Below are positions 25,367 to 31,761 of a DNA stretch of 64,000 nt, piece after piece. This DNA comes from Corydoras sp. C115. Taxonomy: Eukaryota > Chordata > Actinopteri > Siluriformes > Callichthyidae. The notes under the pieces are model-generated. The model was not told where the DNA came from. It searched no databases and saw only the letters and a list, made by a program, of their open reading frames with translations. Position 1 is the stretch's first letter; every line of letters starts with the position of its first letter. The position numbers and the translations under genes are program-made. The DNA lies in NCBI GenBank assembly GCA_019802505.1, contig JAFMOC010000003.1:6394001-6458000 (forward strand), in the 5' to 3' direction.

Positions 25367-25433
<67 letters not shown>

Positions 25434-26106
25434 AAGACGTACTACTGTGCCGCAACAAATAAACTACTGTCTCTGATTTTCAGGCAGAGATACATTTTAA
25501 GCATAGATGCGTGTAATAGTACACAGTGAGTGGACATAGTGTTTAAAAACGGCAGTAGCACTGTAGAATCTGATCTTTTAAATGTATAAGCATTATTTAG
25601 ACTCACTTCCCAATCCGCAACTATAACCTTTTTTTTCCACTGATTTTGGAACAGCAGACCAATTGTGAGTACCTACCTCATTTTATGTATCAAAGTGCCA
25701 CTTTATCAAATTTACTCAGTCATGACTATATAGACCTTCCTATGCCCACTGGGGCACAATCATGCTGGAATGTACTACTGCAAATGCCATGAGGCAGGAG
25801 TGGTTTAAACCTCCTGATAATGCACTGTCAATTATTTACATTGGCTGCATGGTAACAGTACAGTGTAAAATGAAACTGGTGTTTAACATCTGGCAGGAAG
25901 CAACGTGGGGAGAAAGCTAGCAGGGAATCGTGGTGAACATGTCTTCCTTGTTTGCATTTTCAGGCTTCCAGATGTTCTCAAAAGTAGCTTACAATTTATG
26001 TGTATTAACAAACTCATTAGGCCAACAATCTAATCTAATTCAAAATACTGTACATTTAGTATATTTAGATAGTAAAAAGAACTGTTTTAAACAAGTTGCA
26101 TTACAC

Positions 26107-26161
<55 letters not shown>

Positions 26162-29100
26162 GTTATCATTTTTTGTAAAAAGATTGAATAGCTTGAAAAA
26201 AAAATTCAATTAAAATTACATTATTAAAGAGCCCTTTAAAAATTATTTAAAAAGGCACCTAGCATATTGTGTTAATGAGCAGTTCTGATTAGCTAACAAC
26301 CAACACAATGATTGCCATTATTAAATTATTATCTGCTTTCATTTTAAAATAATGTTTCAAAACTTTAATAAAATGTATAGTTACAATTTTTATTCGATTC
26401 TCTTTAACTAAATAATCACAACAAACACACTCAAATTTACTTAGTAAAAAGATAAATTTAACTATGGATTTCAAGTTTTGAATTTTGACACACATAACAT
26501 TTTTGATCATTCCACAAAAAAACAGTACTTTTGACACAATGCAATTTCAGTTTTTGAACCCAGTCCATACTATAATCTAAAGTTTCAAACGATTCAGTAT
26601 CACTTGTTGCTATTATATAATTAAAACAAAAACAATATGATAAGATAGCAATTGTTCAATATATTTACCAAAATCTATATTTACAAAAAAGACTTACATG
26701 TTTAAACCTTTTATAGTCTCCTCTGACACATTATGTTCCCCTCATGTGCCCATCTTAAATTCATTCATTATCTTCCACTTTATCCTCTATTAGGGTCGCG
26801 GGGCGGTTCCTCATCCCCAACCAGGGGAGAACGTTTCGGGCGCTGGGCAGATACGCCCAGGACAGGGCGCCAATCCATCGCTGGGCACACACTCACTCAC
26901 ACAAACACACTCTATAGGGGGCAATTTGGAGAACTCAATTGACTTGATCCATGTTTTTGGACTGTGGGAGGAAACCGGAGAACCCGGAGGAAACCCACGC
27001 GGACACAGGGAGAACATGGAAACTCCATCCAGATGGGGATTCGAACTGGGAATTCCAGTGCTGAGAGGCGAACGTGCTAACCACTAAGCCACCGTGCCGT
27101 CCCCTCATGTGTTTTTTTTAAATAGATTTAGTGTTTAAGGAAGTTGTAAACAGACATAAAAATTGTTTAACTACCTTGTCTCCTTGCTCTTGTGATATGT
27201 CCAGATGTCTTTGGCAACAAACTACAGCCTCATCATACCGTCCAAGTACCTTAAGTGTGTTTCCCAGGTTCCCACTGGCTTTAGCTTCTCCAATTTTATC
27301 TCCAATGGTCCTACATAGAGAATATGCAATCAGAACCTTCCTTTTTTTTAAAGACATTATAAACACATTTTTAGGAAAAACAAGGAACTGACACTTAAAT
27401 TGACACTATTTGGACTTTTTATAGTGACACCAGCCATTACCCCAGTGGATGCACTTTGGCTGTCAGACCTACAGCATTTTTTGCATTGGTTTCGACTAGG
27501 TGTTAAAAAGTTTCTACAAGAAAATTTACACATGTATAAATTCATTCACAATTTTTATAGTTTCTAACTGGACAGATTAGTGTATCTGATGTTTTATTGT
27601 TATATTGTGTTATAATGTCATGATAATGACTTCTTTTATTTTTTTGAGCAGTGTTATTTTAAGCATGTGTCTATCACTGTATGCATGTGTCTATCACTGA
27701 TGTCCTAGACACCTGTGTAGTGTATGTGTCTATTAGCTTCTAAAACAGTACCAAGGGTCAAAAGCATTTAACTGCTTTTTTCATCAAGATTTCAAATTTC
27801 TGCTTGTTTTCTTTATCTTTACATGGTAGTATAGAGCAGATATTGCTAATAAAGGGTCATTTAGTGTATACTGCATATAAAATCACATTCAGGGTAATTT
27901 ACCTTGCCAGTGTGAGATCGTGTCGATGGTACTCCATGGCGTTGCCATACTCTTTGAGGTAAAAGTAAGCATTGCCCAACTGGCTGTAAATGGCACTTAA
28001 GGTTTTTAGATCTTCAGTTCCTACTTGAACTGCAGCCTCAAAGAAGGCTGTCCCACCTTTAAAATCTCCAGCTTTACACAGCCTTTCACCTTCCAGAGCA
28101 AGTTCTAGACAAGATGCTTCCATCCTAAAACAGAAAAAAAAAACACTTTATAATTCATAAATAGCTTTCATTAAAAAAAAAAAAATCTGTTTAATAGCTG
28201 TTACAGCAACACATTTCCAAAAAAGGAGCAAGAATCAATAACTAACAAAAATGACAGGAAACATAAACAATAAAAAACTATGCAAAAACTATCCAAGATG
28301 ATGCTTGTGATGTTAAGCAAATTATTAACCAGCCAAATATTCAGAATGATTTTTCTTACTAAAAACACATATGCGTTTATAAAGATTATAAAGATTATTA
28401 AAGATTTACCCATCAATTCACATGATCATTGTCTAAATCTTTTGAATCTGGTTAATAAATATTGAATTTTAATTCTTACTGAAGTACACTATGGCATCAA
28501 ACTTGCTAAAAGGAATTCTTATGACAGAATGGCCATAAAAATATATCAAATATTTCTAGCAAGGCAGCTACAAAACCATACTCCAGGCAAACATTAAGAA
28601 AGGAAAGGTCAGGTTACTGACATAAAAATGGTGCTGAATGTCATATTCTAACACACATTGCTATGTGCTGAATAAATTTCAATATTTTGTGCAAAAAGCA
28701 TGCAATTTTTTTTGTTGTTTTATTTAAAGGGCAAGTCCACTTTTTTTTTTAAATTGAGATATTGACATTTATTTTGGCAAGCATCAGTTTATGGAAGTGT
28801 ATCATGGCACAAAACTGAAATATATATAAGGACATTAGAAAAACAAGAGTTTATGTGACTGAAAAGAATTACAAAAAAAGTTTAAATTCACAAACCCACA
28901 TTCAGACAGACTATAAACAAACCGTGGAAAGAATTTAGTTCCCCTACCCACATGTGGTCAACTATAACGATCACTTAGAGCAAGACATGTTAAATTCATA
29001 TGGTCAGTAAGGAACCTAGGATTATTTCTATGTAAATGAAAACCTTTCTAATATTGGTTAAGCTTAATTTTCACAAGATTACTAATAGAGTCACAATGGA

Positions 29101-29730
29101 TAATGGTGATGTACATGGAAGTGCTTAGATGGAAAGCCATTTACTTTTAAAATAGGATTCTGAAACTCATTTGCAGTTTGTAAAAAAAAGATTTTTTGGT
29201 CAAATGAGAAATTTTTATCTACTCAATATCTTAACAAAACAGTGTGTTCTATTTTAACATTATTATGCCATCTTTGCATTACTATGTTTCTGTTTTACTA
29301 TTCCTGGACAAGAACTGTTTTCAATGCACAGTTGAATAAATGCTAAAATAAAATCTTGTGAAACTTGTCTTTTACCTAAAATTTAATAGAAAGATAAAGC
29401 CATATGACCCAACCTTCATCTAACAGAAACATTATGATATTTTTCCTTAATAAATAAATTACCAAGAATATTTTATCTTCATGATTTAATTTGTTTCTCT
29501 TTATCTAATGTAACTATATTTACAGATGCTACACTAATAAAGTCCTAGATCATAACTGTGTTAAACACAAGTGTCTATTACCTTTGTTTCTGTTTAACAC
29601 GACTCTTTTCCACATAGAGCTCCAGCTCCCTTTGTAGAGGCCTCAGTGTGACCTGCGGTCTTGGTCCCCCATGAATGAGTCTGCATAAAGCCACCTGAGC
29701 CCCAGTGAGGGGACAAGCCTCAGTAGACAT
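5385..29730 (-). CDS. gpsm1: gpsm1 (AGS3), 11 coding exons; C-terminal GoLoco exons outside the window
   Basis: G-protein signaling modulator 1 is a cytoplasmic/cortical scaffold. Its N-terminal TPRs bind polarity and spindle partners (Insc, NuMA and others, from family knowledge) and its C-terminal GoLoco motifs bind GDP-Galpha-i. Eleven minus-strand exons with AG/GT borders join in phase to 1485 nt (495 codons) with no stop. Residues about 51-420 carry the TPR array with repeated GNLGN, YSNLGNA, YSLGNTY and WSLGNAY helices; 425-495 are linker. MEASCLELALEGERLCKAGDF and FYLKEYG match GPSM1 better than GPSM2 (KSGD, FYLHDY), and the linker keeps NGD and VHV landmarks of GPSM1. A minus-strand in-frame TGA at 29755-29757 precedes the start codon. 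GoLoco exons were not found in 1-5384. Whether this is the gpsm1a or gpsm1b paralog cannot be told here. Confidence 0.95.
5532..7497. other. gpsm1 intron 10, left part
   Basis: No exon or complete element is recognised. The stretch at 5760-6370 is less AT-rich than its surroundings and has short ORFs on both strands without known motifs. It may be a decayed transposon. The remainder is AT-rich intron. Confidence 0.3.
7498..7735 (-). repeat. Degenerate SINE copy (family A)
   Basis: This minus-oriented, diverged copy of the tRNA-derived SINE keeps CATGTTTTTGGAC, GGGAGAAAACTGGAGAACCC and GATTGGGATTCGAAACTGG, but has lost the tail-proximal block. It lies in gpsm1 intron 10 close to exon 10. Confidence 0.6.
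7974..8041 (-). CDS. gpsm1: gpsm1 exon 10 (linker, residues 424-446)
   Basis: This is a 68-bp exon with acceptor TTACAG|GAGC and donor AAAAG|GTACAA. It encodes ARPKITKRNSMDSVDLWKF and SEK. The RPK...R-x-S-M pattern aligns with the linker of GPSM1 and with the LGN segment that contains Ser401, an aPKC site in mammals (established for LGN). Here the serine is residue 434. Phase and homology both fit despite 8.6 kb of intron before it. Confidence 0.85.
8934..9006. repeat. (TA)n microsatellite, left of Tc1 copy 1
   Basis: An uninterrupted AT dinucleotide run of about 73 bases ends exactly at the left terminus of the Tc1 element. Tc1 elements insert at TA, so the tract either was the target or expanded from the TA duplication. 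Confidence 0.95.
9007..10627 (+). mobile_element. Tc1-like DNA transposon copy 1 (inactivated)
   Basis: This is a 1621-bp element bounded by TA on both sides. Terminal inverted repeats of about 215 bp (9007 to about 9225, and about 10410 to 10627) are near-identical by eye and start CAGTGGTGTGAAAAAGTG. Each holds an inner copy of the GTGAAAAA(C)AGTGATTGCCCC motif, the IR/DR arrangement of fish Tc1 elements. The transposase frame has two stops and a frameshift, so the copy is not autonomous, but its ends look mobilisable. It lies in gpsm1 intron 9, antisense to the gene. Confidence 0.95.
9387..10407 (+). pseudogene. Tc1 transposase pseudogene
   Basis: It starts at ATG (MPRSKEIQEQLRNK) with a paired-like helix-turn-helix N-terminus and a GRPPK motif, then the DDE core: WTDETK (about 9837), QQDNDPKH (about 10114) and DLNPIE (about 10206). 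Reading is broken by TGA at 10065-10067 and TGA at 10261 (both look like CGA-to-TGA decay) and a one-base frame change near 10272-10285. The frame then closes at TAG 10405-10407. Length and catalytic spacing match a roughly 340-residue Tc1 transposase. Confidence 0.9.
10628..10696. repeat. (TA)n microsatellite, right of Tc1 copy 1
   Basis: This run of about 69 bases of AT dinucleotide begins at the right end of the transposon and ends at GTATCCATCC of the neighbouring SINE. It mirrors the tract on the left side. Confidence 0.95.
10697..10890 (-). repeat. SINE fragment (tail and middle)
   Basis: This minus-oriented copy begins with the ATCCATCC tail, keeps the conserved block CATCCAGGGGAGAACGTTTT, and stops near AACTCAATTGACC. 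The tRNA-like head is missing. A G-run of 11 near 10740 marks slippage. Confidence 0.85.
10891..11741. other. gpsm1 intron 9 segment, no gene
   Basis: AT-rich intron sequence between the Tc1/SINE block and the gypsy element. I see no motif, exon or recognisable repeat. Confidence 0.4.
11742..11872 (+). repeat. SINE fragment (3' third)
   Basis: It contains CCCAGCGATGGATTGATGCC through AGGATAAAGCGGGAGATAATG with a (GAAT)n tail. The head is absent. It lies about 65 bases left of the gypsy 5' LTR. Confidence 0.85.
11937..12841 (+). repeat. Gypsy 5' LTR
   Basis: It runs from TGTCAGAGATCAGAGC to ACTCGTTACA, about 905 bp. It contains a TATATAA box at about 12044-12050 and an AATAAA signal near 12780 followed by the U5 segment. 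Immediately downstream, GAATACTTCGCCACC leads into the gag ATG. Confidence 0.9.
12857..13348 (+). pseudogene. gag remnant
   Basis: The ATG at 12857 starts METAEQLIQRLLQHLNAQG with a coiled-coil-like N-terminus, typical of fish gypsy gag. A later capsid-like block (LPIPDRNAITLLISRLTG, then SSWAAAIW) is read around 13140-13230. Deletions and frame changes separate the blocks, and the sequence passes directly into pol near 13330-13350. Confidence 0.75.
13350..14265 (+). pseudogene. pol remnant: RNase H and integrase zinc finger
   Basis: One frame reads LTWAEKAEAAFRRLKKAF, FEVDASSLGVSGILYQQ and ITDHCNLEFL (RT connection/RNase H), FNFTVTYRPGKENAKADILS, and the integrase HHCC zinc finger with GHPG near 13987 and CATC near 14085. 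It ends just after the first integrase-core aspartate (VDFI near 14180). One in-frame TGA lies at 13632-13634. Reverse transcriptase motifs (YxDD) are absent because of deletion. Confidence 0.85.
14271..15142 (+). repeat. Gypsy 3' LTR (3' end truncated)
   Basis: It starts TGTCAGAGATCAGAGC right after a 14-G polypurine tract. It is collinear with the 5' LTR, with a few small deletions (for example around the post-TATA segment) and scattered substitutions. It loses similarity after CTGCGTCTCCCTT, so the last roughly 25 bases seen in the 5' LTR are missing. Confidence 0.88.
15225..15574 (+). repeat. Full SINE copy with exact 12-bp target duplication
   Basis: The element body is 15237-15562. The 12-bp direct repeat AATTTAGGTATA flanks it at 15225-15236 and 15563-15574. 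The head has an A-box-like TGGCTTAGTGG and a B-box-like GTTCGAATCC, and the tail is (GAAT)n. The perfect duplication shows retrotransposition into this site after the gypsy insertion or next to it. Confidence 0.95.
15660..15806 (-). repeat. Solo-LTR-like fragment
   Basis: On the minus strand the segment begins TGTTACATCTC, carries ATAAAACCCGTTCCTG as a polyadenylation/R-like stretch, and ends CCCGTTACA. TG...CA ends and a roughly 147-bp size suggest a small solo LTR. Similar minus-strand ends occur near 4992-5035 and 61640-61675. No target duplication was recognised. Confidence 0.35.
15845..16093 (-). repeat. Truncated and rearranged SINE copy
   Basis: The minus-oriented tail (CATTCATTCATT) and middle block run to about 16020. 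They are followed by a short plus-oriented piece (ATGTTCTCCCCTGGATGGGC) and a mixed CATTCATGAATATATA segment that passes into (TA)n. The inverted join suggests a nested or recombined insertion. Confidence 0.75.
16094..16161. repeat. (TA)n microsatellite
   Basis: A run of about 68 bases of AT dinucleotide between two SINE tails. Confidence 0.95.
16162..16512 (-). repeat. Full-length SINE copy
   Basis: The minus-oriented copy runs from ATTCATTCATT tail to GCCACCGTGCCGCC head with all internal blocks. It lies less than 100 bases from the donor side of gpsm1 exon 9. Confidence 0.92.
16607..16721 (-). CDS. gpsm1: gpsm1 exon 9 (end of TPR array, residues 386-424)
   Basis: The acceptor is CCACAG|ATTGG and the donor CAAG|GTGAGA. 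It encodes IGDRNGELTARMNVEQLMEI, the end of the last TPR, then an acidic linker (VKEGDLSPCGSEFEMQ). IGDR(N/H)GELTARMNV is diagnostic of GPSM1. Confidence 0.95.
16978..18584 (+). mobile_element. Tc1-like DNA transposon copy 2, apparently intact
   Basis: This is a 1607-bp element flanked by TA (16976-16977 and 18585-18586). The outer inverted repeat CAGTTGTGATCAAATTTATT (continuing to CAACCCCCA) is present at both ends without mismatch over 29 bases. Inner copies of the ATTCAACCCC motif lie near 17165-17180 and 18390-18402, giving the IR/DR layout used by Sleeping Beauty-type elements. The transposase frame is complete. It sits in gpsm1 intron 8, antisense, about 110 bases from exon 8 and 255 from exon 9. 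Confidence 0.96.
17353..18375 (+). CDS. Tc1 transposase, intact 340-residue ORF
   Basis: This cut-and-paste DD34E transposase excises and inserts the element at TA sites in the nucleus. I start at ATG 17353 (MVKAREWSQK), because the codon 12 bases upstream is GTG. Residues about 1-110 form the paired-like double helix-turn-helix DNA-binding region with a GRGRKK AT-hook-like linker at 57-62. The catalytic residues are D153 (WSDETK), D244 (QQDNDPKH) and E279 (DLNPIE), the same numbers as in Sleeping Beauty transposase. The glycine-rich HGGGS block is at 187-191. The frame is uninterrupted to TAA after CTKY. No CpG-decay stops are seen, unlike copy 1, which suggests a younger or conserved copy. 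Confidence 0.95.
   Translation: MVKAREWSQKTREEVIALHKNGNGYKKIAKLLNIPRDTIGSIIRKFKLKGKVETLPGRGRKKILTATAVRYLKRNVEKNPRVTAKELKKDLSDVGTEVSAQTIRRALHNEDLHARTPRRTPLLTPKNKKSRLQYAKSHVDKSQRFWDSVLWSDETKLELFGTMDQRYVWRRKNQAYEQKNTLPTVKHGGGSIMLWGCFASNGTGKLQRVQGTMNSLQYQEILEENVMESVTNLRLGRRWTFQQDNDPKHTSKSTRAWLNMKGWNILEWPSQSPDLNPIENLWWDLKKAVAVRKPKNVTELEAFAHEEWAKIPIGRCKTLVSSYASRLKAVITGKGCCTKY
18693..18801 (-). CDS. gpsm1: gpsm1 exon 8 (TPR, residues 349-385)
   Basis: The acceptor is ATACAG|GGTGG and the donor AGAG|GTCAGC. It encodes VGEGRACWSLGNAYVSLGNH, then ALHYARKHFDISQE, matching the penultimate TPR of GPSM1. The Tc1 element in intron 8 ends about 110 bases downstream of this donor in the direction of transcription. 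Confidence 0.95.
19163..19400 (-). repeat. Degenerate SINE copy
   Basis: This diverged minus-oriented copy in gpsm1 intron 7 keeps CATTATCTTCTGCTTAAT, GCAGATACACCCAGGACAGG and CATGTTTTTGGACTTGG. It has lost the head and part of the middle. Confidence 0.7.
19698..19853 (-). CDS. gpsm1: gpsm1 exon 7 (TPR, residues 297-349)
   Basis: The acceptor is ACTAG|AAAAA and the donor GACAG|GTCTGT, weaker than consensus after the GT. It encodes KTLQLSRQLKDQVMEAQACY, then SLGNTYTLLQQYDRA and DYHLKHLLIAQELND. Confidence 0.95.
20955..21070 (-). CDS. gpsm1: gpsm1 exon 6 (TPR, residues 259-297)
   Basis: The acceptor is TGATAG|AGAC and the donor TACAG|GTAAGT, a strong consensus. It encodes RLSIAKEFGDKAAERRAYSN, then LGNALIFLGQF and EYY, one of the most conserved TPRs of the family. 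Confidence 0.95.
21100..21462 (+). repeat. Full SINE copy in gpsm1 intron 5
   Basis: The body is about 21113-21450, from a GGAGCATGGTGACTTAGTGG head to a GGATGGATGG-type tail. Flanks ATTTACTAGTGT (21100) and ATTTACTAATGT (21451) form a 12-bp target duplication with one mismatch. It lies within about 30 bases of the exon 6 acceptor branch region. Confidence 0.9.
21677..21800 (-). CDS. gpsm1: gpsm1 exon 5 (TPR, residues 217-258)
   Basis: The acceptor is CTTTTAG|AATG and the donor AGAG|GTAACA. It encodes MNLSLVKELGDRAAQGRAFG through GNLGNTHYLLGNF to KFHRE. Mammalian GPSM1 and GPSM2 have Arg or Glu where Met218 stands (FYERNLSL or FYEENLSL), so this is a fish-specific change or a local variant. 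The reading frame is intact. Confidence 0.95.
22206..22360 (+). repeat. SINE fragment (5' half)
   Basis: It contains CTCTCACCACTGGGGTTCC, a B-box-like GGTTCGAATTCC and the GTGGAGTTTCTATGCTCTCC block, then decays into AT-rich sequence just before the next copy. Confidence 0.7.
22364..22890 (+). repeat. SINE copy followed by a partial tandem copy
   Basis: A full copy runs from about 22364 to 22725 with a GGATGGATGG tail. A head-less second copy then repeats the middle and 3' part (22729-22890, ATTTGCCCCATATAGAGTG to GAATGAATGAATG). The second unit lacks its own promoter half, so it may be a local duplication. Confidence 0.88.
23515..23593. repeat. (TA)n microsatellite
   Basis: An AT dinucleotide run of about 75 bases in gpsm1 intron 4, with short ATACAGTAT interruptions at the left edge. 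Confidence 0.95.
23645..23850 (+). repeat. Rearranged SINE fragment
   Basis: The 3' block (GCCTAACGATGGCTTGGC...) comes before a 5' block (GTTTCCATGTTCTCC) and then the tail (AGTATAAAGCGGAAGATAATG). The order is permuted relative to other copies, so it has been internally rearranged. Confidence 0.75.
24340..24699 (-). pseudogene. LINE 3' ORF fragment (reverse transcriptase C-terminal tail)
   Basis: The minus strand reads MQNAAARLLKGSHKIKHITP, then SLRSADKLLLEVLRFKLKLG and PKLWNNQHYSL. The QNAAARLL...HITP...LRSAD...PKLWN series is the conserved tail of fish L2/CR1/Rex-type LINE ORF2. A GC-rich repeat near 24585-24635 replaces the central part. It is dead and 5' truncated, and lies sense to gpsm1 in intron 4. 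Confidence 0.75.
25206..25348 (-). CDS. gpsm1: gpsm1 exon 4 (TPR, residues 170-217)
   Basis: The acceptor is TTATAG|GTTGG and the donor TATGA|GTGCGT. It encodes VGEARALYNIGNVFHAKGK, then the variable loop between TPRs (LWGCSQEPGDLP) and the start of the next helix (RDTLQRATAFY). A (CA)n microsatellite begins about 20 bases from the acceptor on the intron side. Confidence 0.93.
25369..25431. repeat. (CA)n microsatellite next to gpsm1 exon 4
   Basis: A run of about 60 bases of AC dinucleotide begins about 20 bases upstream of the exon 4 acceptor in transcript direction. The transcript would read it as a GT-rich stretch, close to the branch and polypyrimidine region. Confidence 0.95.
26107..26161. 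repeat. (ATA)n trinucleotide repeat
   Basis: About 18 TAA/ATA units in gpsm1 intron 3. Confidence 0.95.
26737..27111 (-). repeat. Full SINE copy with 12-bp target duplication
   Basis: TCCCCTCATGTG flanks the element at 26737-26748 and 27100-27111. The body (26749-27099) is minus-oriented with a (GAAT)n tail and a complete GCCACCGTGCC head. It lies about 65 bases from gpsm1 exon 3. Confidence 0.95.
27175..27310 (-). CDS. gpsm1: gpsm1 exon 3 (TPR, residues 124-169)
   Basis: The acceptor is ATGTAG|GACC and the donor GACAAG|GTAGTT. It encodes RTIGDKIGEAKASGNLGN through VVCCQRHLDISQEQGDK. ASGNLGNTLKVLG and CCQRHL are hallmark AGS3/LGN TPR sequences. The exon ends in phase 0. Confidence 0.95.
27903..28124 (-). 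CDS. gpsm1: gpsm1 exon 2 (first TPRs, residues 50-124)
   Basis: The acceptor is TTTTAG|GATGG and the donor CAAG|GTAAAT. It encodes MEASCLELALEGERLCK onward through YSQLGNAYFYLKEYG to HDLTLA, the first TPR region of the AGS3/LGN family. KEYG at the end of the helix is the GPSM1 form. It ends two bases into an Arg codon. Confidence 0.95.
29582..29730 (-). CDS. gpsm1: gpsm1 exon 1 (start codon, residues 1-50)
   Basis: ATG is at 29730-29728 and the donor CAAAG|GTAATA at 29581. The exon encodes 49 residues plus two bases of an Arg codon completed by exon 2, just before the conserved MEASCLE. The encoded leader begins MSTEACPLTG and ends KQKQR. It is longer than the short leaders of mammalian GPSM proteins and has no domain I recognise. 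The upstream in-frame stop at 29755-29757 and the correct splice phase support the start. Confidence 0.8.
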
Positions 29731-30550
29731 GATTTTGTGTAAATGTGTAAAGCTTCATCAGCTACAGAATTTAAGTTATTAAATTAAGAAATTAAGTCAT
29801 AGAATTATTGTTTTGTCTTAAAGCTATCCAAAACAGGTTTTGATTGAAATATTTAATTTGAATTTTGGAGCAATAGGGTTGAATAACAGCAAGCAAAACT
29901 CAAGTATTTAAAAAAAAACTTTCTTAAAACAATATAATTGATATTCAACTTTGGGTCTAATGGCTTCCATTCATAGAAAATCTTGAAAAAAAAATGAAAA
30001 GTGGATTTCTTTAAATCCAAATAAAATTGGCTTTAAGTAATACTATACAGACTTTCAATGATTAGGTGGTATTATCCAGACTTTCTTAAAACATGTTGAT
30101 CTTAACTTTCACCAGGACAGAAAGCAGTCGACATCGACAGGAAGTTAAAATTTATTTCACAGTTTAATTAAATCCCATGTTATAGACAAATGTACCAACT
30201 TCTTACCACCCAATACTGAAAGCCTGGTTAGCAGAAAGTCCTCTTTAAAACCTCAATATAATCCAAACGAATCATTGGTAAGCTCCTGTTAAGTGTAGAT
30301 TCCAAGATGGTTTAAAAGGTCTACTTTCTAATATATTTGTGGCATCATTACTCTGTTTTAGAAATAACAAATCCCAGCCTTGATTGGCATATAATACAAT
30401 GGATTCAAAGCTAACTCCTGGAACAAAGCAGGCAGGCTGTAAATGACTGTGTTTGACAAATGTCTGTAAGAACCTTAAGCTGACCTAATTCCCCAATGCA
30501 GTACAGCTCAAAGGACTCCCGTAGCTCCAGACACCAGGGTAATCTCATAC

Positions 30551-30570
30551 CTGCTGATCATGACAGACAT
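30551..30570 (-). CDS. gpsm1: Possible alternative gpsm1 first exon (coding end only)
   Basis: The minus strand reads ATG TCT GTC ATG ATC AGC AG|GTATGAG: a short leader (MSVMIS plus two bases of Arg) followed by a strong donor. The phase is exactly that needed to join exon 2, giving SR just before MEASCLE, as in mammalian GPSM1 (YSRMEASCL). It lies about 0.8 kb upstream of exon 1. The transcription start is unknown, and a chance ATG plus donor cannot be excluded. Confidence 0.35.
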
Positions 30571-30808
30571 TTGATTAGAACTCCTGGGAAAAGTGCTTGA
30601 CTGTCGCCTTGCTATTTAGTATTGATAATAAATGAAGCAACAAATAATCGATTGTACTGTAATGTTTAAAGCTTGACAGGAAGTTGTCTGGGTGACACAT
30701 TGCAGATAGATACAGACATGATATTCACAAAAAAATAGAAATAAGTAGTTTTACTTCGCTGCTATAGTTAGGATGCAATACAAAGGTGTGGGATGATTTT
30801 CAAAGTTC
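30571..30808. other. Upstream flank of gpsm1, possible promoter region
   Basis: This is the sequence upstream of the possible alternative first exon. It is unique-looking, contains short ETS-like CTTCCTG (near 30680) and AT-rich blocks, and has no clear TATA box. Promoter function is a guess from position only. Confidence 0.2.
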
Positions 30809-30812
30809 TTAA

Positions 30813-31418
30813 CAAGCAGTGGCATGCCATCAGGGTCTACAAGGCCTTATCTGAAGGTCTAAAAAATATCTGAATTACTGAAACTTCTGATAATTATATT
30901 TTGACCATGAATTTATTAATTATAAATAGTCTGTCTGGTTAAATGCTTTAATAAAAAAAAATACATGCCTGGAAGTGGTGCAAAAAGAAGAAATGCTATA
31001 AATGGAAGCAATCACATTTCAGCAATATTAAAACCAGAATTAAATCATTTGCCCAGTCTCAGGCTCAGTAGCTAAGCATAAGTGTTCATCAACCTGTTGT
31101 TTCAACAATCATTTTTTAGACAAGGTTTTCCTAATGGAACTAATTAAACTCTTTTAAAGGATTTTGTGTACAATTAATCAGGATTTAATCAATATTGTCC
31201 TATTTTTTACTAAATAATATTGAAGTTTTATGAAGTTATTGTTGGTAATTTTCTATGTGTGGCTAAACAAGTTATTTATCTGCAATGCAATGCCCCTTTT
31301 TTACTGCATTTCTGCTAAATAAGATGTTTTTATAGCCATTAAATAGTTATTGACAGGTTGATTGATTTAGACAGAGCATTACTGAAGGCCTAGGTGTGAA
31401 ATGCACGGCCCGCCATGG
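30813..31418. mobile_element. TTAA-flanked MITE, copy 1
   Basis: TTAA stands on both sides (30809-30812 and 31419-31422). The ends are imperfect inverted repeats: left GCAGTGGCATGCC...AAGGCCTT, right AAGGCCTAGG...GCACGGCCCGCCATGG. There is no transposase. The TTAA duplication suggests piggyBac-type mobilisation. A second copy at 60707-61949 shares the order of blocks. Confidence 0.6.
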
Positions 31419-31761
31419 TTAAAAAGACAGATGGCCTAAGAGGATCTCTTAGCTACATAATCATTGGGAGTCAGTAGATTAATTCTTTAGCAAAATTGAA
31501 ACTCCAAGTTAAACAAAACCCTCAGTGCTTAGTCCAGTTTCTATGTTTTGGAATATCTTGATATAGTTTTAACTATATCATTTTATCATTTTTATCATTT
31601 TCTATTCAAGCTTTTGTGACACACCCCAAACTTATTTTTAAGGAAACATAATATGAAGTATTATGACACATAAATTCTACAATTTTGTGCACTTTTAATG
31701 ATATCACTTTATATTCTGGTTATCCCTATGCAGCTATAAAAGTGCCTAATTTTTTAAAATG

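Noticed and set aside
25153..25529. ORFs made of CVCVCV or THTHTH runs (also 41587-41982, 45296-45547, 47727-48000, 49304-49684)
   Set aside because: They are (CA)n/(GT)n repeats. Where a real gpsm1 exon overlaps (25206-25348) it is read in its own frame.
5385..29730. Calling the TPR gene gpsm2 (LGN) instead of gpsm1
   Set aside because: LCKAGDF, FYLKEYG, CCQRHLDISQEQGDK, the IGDRNGELTARMNV end and the NGD...VHV linker fit GPSM1 better. The S-M phosphosite region alone would fit either.
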